Part shown: one piece after another, positions 33,504 through 41,057 of the stretch
Position numbering within the stretch: position 1 is the stretch's first letter
How the letters are laid out: each line of letters starts with the position of its first letter
NCBI GenBank assembly: GCA_013153275.1
Contig: JAADER010000033.1
Location: 1-64,000 of the forward strand
Reading direction: 5' to 3'
DNA length: 64,000 bases
From: Thermoproteota archaeon
GTDB taxonomy: Archaea > Thermoproteota > Thermoprotei > Thermoproteales > Thermocladiaceae
Position numbers and translations under genes: made by a program
Notes under the pieces: generated by a model
Database searches by the model: none
What the model was told of the DNA's origin: nothing
The model's input: the letters and a program-made list of their open reading frames with translations, nothing else

Positions 33504-34979
33504 CTATGCACCCATTATTAAGGTATGTATTCTACGTCCCTTGACCTCATCCAGGTTCCTTATGGCCACCATCTCATACTCCCTGAACTCGCTGTCACTA
33601 AATGTTACATAGTTATGTGCTAGCCACAGCATCCTATTATAATGATAGGGGTCCTTATACTCCGAGTACAACATCTCAAGCGTGTTCCACATATTGAAGC
33701 TGTCGTAGAATATTTTTGGAGGTATTGTATCGTCGAACAGTCTCCATTTTGGTATTGTCTGTTCTATAAGTATTGGAGAGTCGTCTTTTCTGAATTTCAC
33801 ATATGTGAGGAGAATTCTTGGAAAGTACTCAAGCCTATCTTTAACTCTCTTTGCTAGTCTACGATACTCTTCTGCTTCTTCCTCGTCACACATTCTCAGC
33901 ATTATGCTGTCTTCTACTCTATCTATTATCATTCTATATATTGCTTCTGGTGTGACCAGTTTCTTATCGTTCATGTATGCATCTACTATGCCTATAAGTA
34001 GCTTTCTAGAGATTGCAAATGATATGTTGTTCCTCGACGCTATGTATTCGAGGACGCAGGTATCTGTCACAGACTGTGATATAACTATTCTTATACCCTG
34101 ACGTACGGTCTCTCTCTTCGCTCCGTTATAGTCCTTTGCTAGCTCTACTAGCTTCTTTCTATATCTCCTGAGCCATACTATGCTATACCATTCTGCTCCC
34201 CGGGTAAATATCTCGTAGACGTCTGTCGAAAAGTTGAATGATGAGTCCTCTTTTAGAGCCTCTTTAAGCATCGTGAAGACTATGTGATCTTTCAGCATTT
34301 TTAGACTAGAGTTCTTCGATACAAAGACTATGTTAACGTTGTAGCTCCCACATATGTCGAGAAGAGTACATAGCTTGTATAGGTTCTCCATTATCTCAGG
34401 AACATAGTACAGGTCCAGGAAGCCTCTCGTGAGTATGAGATTGTGTACTGCTGCAGTGAACCTAGCGTATAGGCTTCCGTCGACGAGGAGATACTTCTCC
34501 CTATCGTCCGGTAGTGAGGCCAGCTGTTCAACGACTGCCCTGATGCAGGTGTCGAGCTCTGCTATCCCAAGATAGGTCCAGTAGGCTGCCGAGCTGGGAA
34601 CTGGGAGGTACTTCGTCTTGAGGGTTCTCACTGGTTGTGCTCCGAAGTTGTTTACGGCTATGGCTCTTGCTATGACCACCTCTGAGCCATCTGTGAACGA
34701 TATCGTACGTATTCCTCCGTCCACAGCTACGACATAGTAATCGCTTCTTCTTGATAGTCCTCTCAGCCCGCGCCATACCTCGTCTGGTCTCACGTTGTCC
34801 AGTATCCTCAATAGAGAAGCATGTGTCCTCTCCTGTCCGTTCCTGAGCTTCTCCTTCACGTCCTTCTCGAACTCTCTCGCATATAGGTCGAAGAACAGGT
34901 CAGGCATCTCGCGATTATACCTTGCTCTTACGTGATTTATTGGTCTGTTGTGTATTTTCTGTAAAGTAGCGTTCGGCAA
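33504..34979 (-). CDS. nurA: 5'-3' nuclease NurA
   Basis: NurA is the nuclease partner of HerA. The 491-residue protein has the catalytic AVDGGIR motif near residue 83 and LLVDGSLYARF near 168, two acidic sites of the RNase-H-like fold. The length is greater than in Sulfolobus (about 340), with extra helical segments in the middle. It is first in the operon nurA-herA-mre11-rad50-thiDN, two bases before herA. Confidence 0.9.
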   Translation of the reverse strand: MPNATLQKIHNRPINHVRARYNREMPDLFFDLYAREFEKDVKEKLRNGQERTHASLLRILDNVRPDEVWRGLRGLSRRSDYYVVAVDGGIRTISFTDGSEVVIARAIAVNNFGAQPVRTLKTKYLPVPSSAAYWTYLGIAELDTCIRAVVEQLASLPDDREKYLLVDGSLYARFTAAVHNLILTRGFLDLYYVPEIMENLYKLCTLLDICGSYNVNIVFVSKNSSLKMLKDHIVFTMLKEALKEDSSFNFSTDVYEIFTRGAEWYSIVWLRRYRKKLVELAKDYNGAKRETVRQGIRIVISQSVTDTCVLEYIASRNNISFAISRKLLIGIVDAYMNDKKLVTPEAIYRMIIDRVEDSIMLRMCDEEEAEEYRRLAKRVKDRLEYFPRILLTYVKFRKDDSPILIEQTIPKWRLFDDTIPPKIFYDSFNMWNTLEMLYSEYKDPYHYNRMLWLAHNYVTFSDSEFREYEMVAIRNLDEVKGRRIHTLIMGA

Positions 34980-35043
34980 AACTTTCGGAGAAATATGGTG
35001 AAGATAATCACATATTAATACCCGACAGGTCTATTAGTATCTG

Positions 35044-35931
35044 ATGAAGATAAGAGAGCCAGCAGTAGCGGGAGCATTCTACGAGGGTACAAGAGAGGGA
35101 CTTATTAGACAGATAGAGTGGTGCATAGCGCACCCTCTCGGACCCGGCACAACAGAAAAGGAGAGAGAACCTGACGTAGTGGCTGTACCGATCGGCATAG
35201 CACCACACGCGGGATATATATTCTCTGGACCCATAGCAGCTCACACATATGTTGAACTTAACACATACGAGAGGCCTAGAACGGTAATAATAGCTGGCCC
35301 GAATCATTATGGTATAGGAGCTCCAGTAGCAATAATGGTAGAGGGAATATGGAGAACACCTCTCGGAGATGTTGAGGTAGATACAGAGATAGCAAGAGAG
35401 CTCATGAGATACTGCAGAGTACTTGAACCTGACTGGTACGCATTCATGCGCGAGCACAGTCTCGAAGTCCAGCTACCATTTCTACAGTACTTCTACAATG
35501 CGAAGTTCAGGATAGTCCCTATATGCATGTTCTATCAGGGGATAGATGCAGCAGAGGAGCTAGGAAGAGCAATTGCTAAGGTAATCGCAGCAAGAGAGCC
35601 AGGAGAAGTAGTATTCATAGCATCGACAGACTGGAACCACTACGAACCTCACGAGGTCACTGTAAAGAAGGATCTCAAAGCGATAGAGAGAGTTCTAGAA
35701 CTAGACTTAAAAGGGTTCTACAGAGTGATATCTGAATACTCAATATCGGTATGTGGTTACGGACCTGTCGGAGCATGTATAGTAGCTGCACGAGAGCTAG
35801 GTGTAAGAAAGGTAAGATTGCTAAAACATGCAACGTCAGGCGATGTCATCAAAGTACAGCCAGAGCTCTATGGAGACTTGATATATAGTGACGAAGTCGT
35901 TGGTTATGCAGCTATTGCATTCTACCTATAA
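35044..35931 (+). CDS. MEMO1 family protein
   Basis: The 295-residue protein belongs to the MEMO/extradiol-dioxygenase-like family. Family positions are visible: PHAGYIFSGPIAAH, AGPNHYGIGAPVA, EHSLEVQLPFLQYF, STDWNHYE and VCGYGPVGACIVAA, including the metal-binding His pair and Cys. The biochemical role in archaea is unknown; links with AMMECR1 and a radical SAM protein occur elsewhere but not here. ATG is preceded by a TATA-like ACATATTAATA about 25-35 bases upstream. Confidence 0.92.
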   Translation: MKIREPAVAGAFYEGTREGLIRQIEWCIAHPLGPGTTEKEREPDVVAVPIGIAPHAGYIFSGPIAAHTYVELNTYERPRTVIIAGPNHYGIGAPVAIMVEGIWRTPLGDVEVDTEIARELMRYCRVLEPDWYAFMREHSLEVQLPFLQYFYNAKFRIVPICMFYQGIDAAEELGRAIAKVIAAREPGEVVFIASTDWNHYEPHEVTVKKDLKAIERVLELDLKGFYRVISEYSISVCGYGPVGACIVAARELGVRKVRLLKHATSGDVIKVQPELYGDLIYSDEVVGYAAIAFYL

Positions 35932-36385
35932 TGCTCTCTATAACTTTTCTTATACCCTTAATAACCTTATACATACCTGACTCCACTATAACCTTTCCAT
36001 CACACCCAACCTTGATTATCCTAGTCTTCCCATCAGCCTGAATCCTAAATCTATACCCGTCCTTTACCTGCCATATGTCAACGATCCTCCATTCAGGAAA
36101 CCTTCTAGCAACTATGATTATCGCAGACCTCTTATCGATACAGAACGTTGACGAGCCACTTTGCTCTATATTGACTACCTCTTCAACGCTCTTGATCTCT
36201 CCTTCAAGATTAGCAATAACCTTGAATGTTCTCAGACCTGAAGAAAAATACATAACTATCTCACCGTTACTGAACTCGACGCTCAGAAACTTCAGACTTT
36301 TCTCATCAACATTCATCACGCTAGATATTACTTTTCTAGCTCTGTTCTTAACAGACTGAAGAATGGGCTGAATGTTCTCAGACAT
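35912..36385 (-). CDS. hypothetical protein, possibly PepSY-like
   Basis: The 157-residue soluble protein has an alternating strand/helix pattern with repeated segments such as GEIVMYFSSGLRTFKVIANLEGE and WRIVDIWQVKDGYRFRIQADGK that recall PepSY-type units. No catalytic motif is seen. It overlaps convergent MEMO by 20 bp and precedes nothing on its strand. Assignment to PepSY is only by look. Confidence 0.6.
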   Translation of the reverse strand: MSENIQPILQSVKNRARKVISSVMNVDEKSLKFLSVEFSNGEIVMYFSSGLRTFKVIANLEGEIKSVEEVVNIEQSGSSTFCIDKRSAIIIVARRFPEWRIVDIWQVKDGYRFRIQADGKTRIIKVGCDGKVIVESGMYKVIKGIRKVIESIIGRMQ

Positions 36386-36422
36386 TATTTAAACTGTACT
36401 ATGGAGGATATTTATAGTGATC

Positions 36423-36983
36423 TCATAAGATAGGGACCTTGTCCCACATCTCTGATATTAACCTTATAAGATGTTCTAGAGACATAATCTCTCTGTTCAT
36501 AAAGAGTCTATAATGGTCTTCCATCTCTCTGACATATATGTTAAGCATGTATCTCTCAAAACTTAGATCGACACCATACCTGATGAGGAGGCAGGACTCA
36601 TCAGGTCCAGTTACTTTAAGAGGAAACGCTCTGCATGCTATAGGTCTTACAGGATATATAGAGCATGTGTTATCATCTTTCAAGAATATACAGGAATGAT
36701 CTACTTTACGTAACTTAATTATCAGAAGTCTCTCAAAGTATCTTCCAAGCCTTCTTTTCAGTTCCATAATGGTCTCGTAACTTATCGTCACGTTGTATCT
36801 TGATGGGAGAACATTACATAGATATTCCTCGTGAGTGTATACTTCAAAGTACTGAAGTACATCTTTGGGAGGTCTTCCAAGATGTTTAAGTATTCTAACT
36901 ACGTCAAATATTGTGATGTTTGGACTCGGGCCCTTGCAACATCTTGCGCCACATTCTCTACATATCTCTTCTTTTCTTTTCAT
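36423..36983 (-). CDS. YkgJ-family Cys-rich metal-cluster protein
   Basis: The 186-residue protein has CRECGARCCKG at residues 8-18, then CIFLKDDNTCSIYPVRPIACRAFPL in the middle, the usual YkgJ pattern of up to eight Cys ligands. It overlaps the GGGP synthase gene upstream by 26 bp, so it belongs to the rpoA1-elf1-GGGPS transcription unit. Function unknown; iron-sulphur or zinc binding is likely. Confidence 0.85.
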   Translation of the reverse strand: MKRKEEICRECGARCCKGPSPNITIFDVVRILKHLGRPPKDVLQYFEVYTHEEYLCNVLPSRYNVTISYETIMELKRRLGRYFERLLIIKLRKVDHSCIFLKDDNTCSIYPVRPIACRAFPLKVTGPDESCLLIRYGVDLSFERYMLNIYVREMEDHYRLFMNREIMSLEHLIRLISEMWDKVPIL

Positions 36984-37728
36984 TTCCTCCTCTGTGAACG
37001 GCCTCGACGATCTTTCTAAGCTTTTCAGGTTCCTTCTCTACTACTGTTCCTGTAACTATTATGTCAGCGCCAGCTCTAGCTATCTCATATGCGGTATCAG
37101 GCTCTCTTATTCCTCCGCCAACTATGAGTACACCATTGTAGAGTTCTCTACTCTTATGAACTATCGGTGGAGGGACGGGAGACGATGCGCCGCTGCCAGC
37201 TTCAAGGTATAGAAATGGGTACTCCAAGTATCGTGCTGCTAAAACATATGCCAGTATGATCTCAGCTCTAGAGAAAGGTATCACTCTAGCATTGCTTACA
37301 AACCCGACAGCGCCACCATCACCAACGATTAGATATGCTAGTGGGATTGTCTCAAGGTTCCTGTAGACCTTGTACAGTATCACTGAAGCCTGCATCTGCG
37401 CTTCTATGACATAGTAAGTGTTGAGGCTGTTTAGGACAGTTATGAACCAGAGTGCATCAGCTTTACCGCTTATCGATGATAAGTTGCCTGGAAACAGTAT
37501 TATAGGAATGCTGACTTCTCTCTTCAGCTCTGAGATATATTCATCAAGTATTCTCTCGTTAACTCCTAGCGAACCCCCGACCATTATAGCTGACGATCCA
37601 GCATCCTCTGCATGTTTCCCCAGCTTCACGAACGTCTCGATATCAACCTTATCAGGATCTAGAAGTGTGATATGTATGCTTCCTCTCCTCTCTATCTCCC
37701 TGGTTATGTACTCTCGCACTCTGCCCAT
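36958..37728 (-). CDS. geranylgeranylglyceryl phosphate synthase
   Basis: The enzyme forms the first ether bond of archaeal membrane lipids from glycerol-1-phosphate and GGPP. The 256-residue TIM-barrel protein has ITLLDPDK, AIMVGGSLGV, IILFPGN, YLEAGSGA and LIVGGGIREPDTA, all family landmarks for substrate phosphate binding. It lies 15 bp after elf1. It is a clear archaeal marker gene. Confidence 0.96.
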   Translation of the reverse strand: MGRVREYITREIERRGSIHITLLDPDKVDIETFVKLGKHAEDAGSSAIMVGGSLGVNERILDEYISELKREVSIPIILFPGNLSSISGKADALWFITVLNSLNTYYVIEAQMQASVILYKVYRNLETIPLAYLIVGDGGAVGFVSNARVIPFSRAEIILAYVLAARYLEYPFLYLEAGSGASSPVPPPIVHKSRELYNGVLIVGGGIREPDTAYEIARAGADIIVTGTVVEKEPEKLRKIVEAVHRGGNEKKRRDM

Positions 37729-37743
37729 TCGAATATTGAGATT

Positions 37744-38124
37744 CTACTCCTTCTCTTCACTTTCACCTTCTCCTTCACTCTCATAGGTCTCATATTCCTC
37801 GCCCGCAAAAGCCGTCTCCTCACTTTCCTCCGACTCTTCCGACGATAGTTGCTCTAGCGTCACAATCTCCTCCTTCTTCGGCTTTATAGCCCCCTCATAG
37901 TAGAGATCTACAAACTTGTTATAGTAATCAACGGGAAGTAGACCCTCTACAAGCTCGAACTCTGCCTCTAGTCCACAGTTCCCACATATTACTTTAACCT
38001 TCTTCTTTTTCTTATCCTGCTTCACGTTCACCACCACGCTACCACAGTTTGGACAGGTAAATATCTTTGGAAGACGTCTCTGAGGTCTCGCAATAACACG
38101 TTTTCTCTTTCTTCTTCTCCCCAT
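37744..38124 (-). CDS. transcription elongation factor Elf1-like protein
   Basis: The 126-residue protein has a basic N-terminal tail (MGRRRKRKR), then the zinc ribbon FTCPNCGSVVVNVKQDKKKKK and CGNCGLE of Elf1, the YYNKFVDLYYE segment and an acidic C-terminal tail (residues 95-126) rich in Glu and Ser. Elf1 binds elongating RNA polymerase. It lies 40 bp after rpoA1, a functional link. The acidic tail is longer than in many archaeal members. Confidence 0.9.
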   Translation of the reverse strand: MGRRRKRKRVIARPQRRLPKIFTCPNCGSVVVNVKQDKKKKKVKVICGNCGLEAEFELVEGLLPVDYYNKFVDLYYEGAIKPKKEEIVTLEQLSSEESEESEETAFAGEEYETYESEGEGESEEKE

Positions 38125-38164
38125 TGTGTATCTACTTGTTTGTGGATGTTATAAAAACATGTCT

Positions 38165-40840
38165 TTAAGACGTTATACCGGCCTCTCTCAGTAGCTCGTC
38201 GATGTCTATCTTTCCACTATCGCTTCTTGATACGTCTATCCCGTCCTCACCATACCTGTACTGTACTACTATTCCTGAGCCTCCTCTGACAGTTCCATCA
38301 TATGCAACATATACGTCCTGTAACGCGTTTATGAGCCTTCTCTGCATGTATCCTGACTGGGCTGTACGTACTGCAGTGTCTACTAGACCGTCTCTACCTC
38401 CAGCGGCATGGAAGAAGTACTCCACAGGTGGTAGTCCCTTCCTGAAACATGACTTGACGAATCCTCTACACTCTGGACCGAGGTCTCCCCACATGAAGTG
38501 TGCTGTTGTTCTTCCTTCGAATCCTCGCTTTATTCTTTCTCCACGTATGCTCTGTTGTCCTATCATTGCAACCATCTGCATTATGTTAAGTATGCTTCCT
38601 CTTGCTCCAGTCTTAGCCATTATATATGCTTCACATCTCTTATTTATGTACTTCTCAGTTATCTTCTGAGCCTCCTCTCTAAGCCTGACAAGCACCCTAT
38701 TAATATAGTCTTCCAGAGTCTCCTCAACTGTTAGACCAGGCTCAGCCTGTAGAGTACCCTCCTTATACATCTTGATGTACTTCTCTACCTCCTCCTTAGC
38801 TTTCCTGTAAATCTCCTCCAGCTCCTTATACGCCTCCTCTGGCAACACTAGGCTATCTAGACCCATTGTGAATCCTTTGAGATCCAGATAACGTAGTAAC
38901 ATTCTAAGTATCGAGTCTATCCACTTTCTCGCAAACTCGTTTCCATATCTCTTAACTATGACATGCCACAGTGAGTTCACTTGTTCTGCTCCTATAGACT
39001 TCTTGTCTATAACTCCTGTAGCCATATACCCCTTAACGATAACCATGAACTCGTCAGTATTACACGTGTATGGATCTGTACATTTCGACTTTATCGCAGT
39101 AGCCTGTACCCAGTCAAGGTCTTTGGGAAGAACCATCGATACAACCTGCTTTCCAGTCCAGAGCTGTACCGGGTGCATTATGGCAGGCTCCTCTATCTCC
39201 CCCTCATATCCTGCCGCGGCTAATAGGTACATTAACGTTCTTCTATCAACGAAAGTATCCTTCTTAGTTAATAGATAACCTCCAGTAATGTAGTCCTGTC
39301 TAGCGCCTATTATTGGACCTCCATATCTTGGAGTTATTATATGCTTCTCGACAAGCGTCAACGTCCTTGCCTCTGCTCTAGCCTCCTCGTTCTGAGGCAC
39401 GTGCAGGTTCATCTCGTCTCCATCGAAGTCGGCATTATATGGTGGACATACTGCAAGGTGCAGTCTGAAGGTTCTTCCGGGAAGGACCTTGACTAGGTGT
39501 CCCATCATGGACATCCTATGTAGACTTGGCTGTCTGTTGAATAGAACTATGTCTCCATTTACCAGATGTCTCTCGACTACCCATCCAGGTTCTAGCTGTT
39601 CTGCAAGTCTCTTTCTATCTTTCATATATCTGAGATCTATCCTCCTCCCACCTGGCATTATCACGTAGTTTGCTCCAGGCCAGATCTCTGGACCGTTTAT
39701 CACGAGCTGTCTAAGCCACTCCACGTTCCACTCTGTTACAACTTCTGGAACTGTGAGTATCTTGGCTATGTCTATGGGTACTCCAACCTCGTTTATGCTT
39801 AGGTTCGGGTCTGGACTGATTACTGTTCTTGCAGAGAAGTCTACTCTCTTTCCTGATAGGCTGCCTCTAAATCTGCCTTCCTTTCCCTTAAGCCTCTGGG
39901 CAAGCGTCTTCAGAGGTCTTCCACTTCTATGCTTTGCTGGTGCAAGATTAGGTAGCTCATTATTGAAGTACGTTGCAACATGATACTGCAGTAGCTCCCA
40001 TAGATCCTCTATCACGCTCGCTGGAGCTCCAGACTCTATAGCATTTCTAAGCTTCTCATTCGTTCTAACTATGTCTACCAGCTTATGAGTAAGATCGTCC
40101 TCGCTCCTTATACCCGTCTCCAGCTGGATAGAGGGTCTAACATGAGGCGGAGGTACAGGAAGAACTTCGAGGACGGTCCACTCTGGTCTAGCATACTTGG
40201 GATCTATCCCAAGAACCTCAAGATCCGAGTCAGGAATCTTCTCAAGTCTCTCCTTTATCTTTATTGGATCTAGCTTCACTAGACCCCCGTCCTCAAGCTC
40301 CTCATAGAAGTGGTACGGCCTCTCGAAGATCACTCGTCTCTGCTTTGCTCCACAGTGTGGACACTTGTCACGTTCCTGAGCCTTCTTAAGTATCCTCTTA
40401 GTAAGCATCTCAGCAATAGGTCTCCAGTGCTTCCTCAGTCTCTCTAGACGTCTACGATACTTCTCTATCTCCGAGTCTGTCAGCAGGAGTCTACCACACT
40501 CTCTACATGTTGCTCGTAGAAGCTCATGTATGTACTTGGCAAACTCTACATGTATTACAGGTCTAGCAAGCTCTATTCTGCCAAAATGACCCGGACACTT
40601 ATCATGAGTGTTTCCACACTTCTCACATCTCGCACCTGGCTCAACAACTCCAAGCCTCCTATCCATCAGACCACCTTTCACAGGCTGACCTGCCTCATCG
40701 TACGTTTCTGAAGTTGTTATCTCAACTACGGACATCTTGCGAATCAGATCAGGAGATAAAATACCGAACTTTATCTCCTTTATTACCTTCAATGGAACCT
40801 CTGTCTCAAGCTCGAGGTCGTGAGGAACGAATGAGGACAC
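38165..40840 (-). CDS. rpoA1: DNA-directed RNA polymerase subunit A' (Rpo1N)
   Basis: This is the larger half of the archaeal beta'-type subunit, 891 residues. The zinc motif CEKCGNTHDKCPGHFG, a second CRECG/CPHCG pair, and the catalytic NADFDGDEMNLH at about residues 470-481 are intact, and the RRIDLRYM/NRQPSLHRMSMMGH active-site region is present. The C-terminus fits the usual A'/A'' split. Commonly rpoB lies upstream and rpoA2 downstream in archaea; here neither is adjacent, and elf1 follows instead. A minus-strand TATA box is 30 bases upstream. Confidence 0.98.
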   Translation of the reverse strand: MSSFVPHDLELETEVPLKVIKEIKFGILSPDLIRKMSVVEITTSETYDEAGQPVKGGLMDRRLGVVEPGARCEKCGNTHDKCPGHFGRIELARPVIHVEFAKYIHELLRATCRECGRLLLTDSEIEKYRRRLERLRKHWRPIAEMLTKRILKKAQERDKCPHCGAKQRRVIFERPYHFYEELEDGGLVKLDPIKIKERLEKIPDSDLEVLGIDPKYARPEWTVLEVLPVPPPHVRPSIQLETGIRSEDDLTHKLVDIVRTNEKLRNAIESGAPASVIEDLWELLQYHVATYFNNELPNLAPAKHRSGRPLKTLAQRLKGKEGRFRGSLSGKRVDFSARTVISPDPNLSINEVGVPIDIAKILTVPEVVTEWNVEWLRQLVINGPEIWPGANYVIMPGGRRIDLRYMKDRKRLAEQLEPGWVVERHLVNGDIVLFNRQPSLHRMSMMGHLVKVLPGRTFRLHLAVCPPYNADFDGDEMNLHVPQNEEARAEARTLTLVEKHIITPRYGGPIIGARQDYITGGYLLTKKDTFVDRRTLMYLLAAAGYEGEIEEPAIMHPVQLWTGKQVVSMVLPKDLDWVQATAIKSKCTDPYTCNTDEFMVIVKGYMATGVIDKKSIGAEQVNSLWHVIVKRYGNEFARKWIDSILRMLLRYLDLKGFTMGLDSLVLPEEAYKELEEIYRKAKEEVEKYIKMYKEGTLQAEPGLTVEETLEDYINRVLVRLREEAQKITEKYINKRCEAYIMAKTGARGSILNIMQMVAMIGQQSIRGERIKRGFEGRTTAHFMWGDLGPECRGFVKSCFRKGLPPVEYFFHAAGGRDGLVDTAVRTAQSGYMQRRLINALQDVYVAYDGTVRGGSGIVVQYRYGEDGIDVSRSDSGKIDIDELLREAGITS

Positions 40841-40867
40841 AGTATCTTATACCTAGCTGATACCCTG

Positions 40868-40877
40868 TTTATAAGCA
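40868..40877 (-). promoter_or_regulatory. TATA box for rpoA1
   Basis: GCTTATAAAC on the minus strand, centred about 33 bases before the rpoA1 ATG at 40840. Predicted transcription start near 40847 gives a very short leader. It shows that rpoA1 has its own promoter rather than being read from rpoB. Confidence 0.55.
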
Positions 40878-40902
40878 TTACTATCAAGGATATAGAACAA
40901 GG

Positions 40903-40910
40903 TTAATAAG
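40903..40910 (+). promoter_or_regulatory. TATA box for the H/ACA RNA
   Basis: TTAATAAG on the plus strand is centred 26 bases before 40932, the predicted first base of the RNA stem. The match of spacing supports independent transcription of the guide RNA. Confidence 0.45.
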
Positions 40911-40931
40911 GACTAAGAAAGAACATAATCA

Positions 40932-41008
40932 CGGCCCTCCCGGCGTGGGTCGGGCGAGCAGGTCTGAGACCACCGATGAGCCCGACTCCTCCAAGAGGGC
41001 TCACAGGA
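40932..41008 (+). ncRNA. H/ACA box guide RNA (pseudouridylation guide)
   Basis: One hairpin with all parts of an archaeal H/ACA RNA. The lower stem pairs 40933-40939 with 40995-41001; the pocket arms are CCGGCGT (40940-40946) and CTCCAA (40989-40994). The upper stem pairs 40947-40955 with 40980-40988, 9 bp with one G-U. Tandem GA (40956-40957) faces GATGA (40975-40979), a kink-turn for L7Ae. Box ACA is at 41003-41005, 14 bases after the pocket. The arms are complementary to TTGGAG and ACGCCGG, which flank a UCA in the conserved archaeal 16S rRNA segment used for primer 958R. The gap is three bases instead of two, so the exact uridine is uncertain. Confidence 0.78.
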
Positions 41009-41032
41009 AACCCCTTAAATATCCTGTGAGCC
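40998..41032 (+). repeat. 11-bp perfect inverted repeat between the H/ACA RNA and elp3
   Basis: GGCTCACAGGA (40998-41008) and TCCTGTGAGCC (41022-41032) are exact reverse complements around a 13-base loop that contains CTTAAATAT, a likely TATA box for elp3. The left arm includes the ACA box and part of the 3' strand of the H/ACA lower stem, so in a longer transcript the two structures exclude each other. It could serve as a terminator or processing signal for the RNA, or as an operator for elp3. Confidence 0.6.
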
Positions 41033-41057
41033 TATATAGTACATGAAGTAGCGAGAC

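Noticed and set aside
38202-38669. 155-codon plus-strand open frame inside rpoA1
   Set aside because: It is fully antisense to a highly conserved polymerase gene and its translation shows no motif.
40930-41010. GC-rich structured block first considered as a tRNA or SRP-type RNA
   Set aside because: No cloverleaf arms or T-loop sequence can be formed; stems, kink-turn and ACA box fit H/ACA RNA instead.
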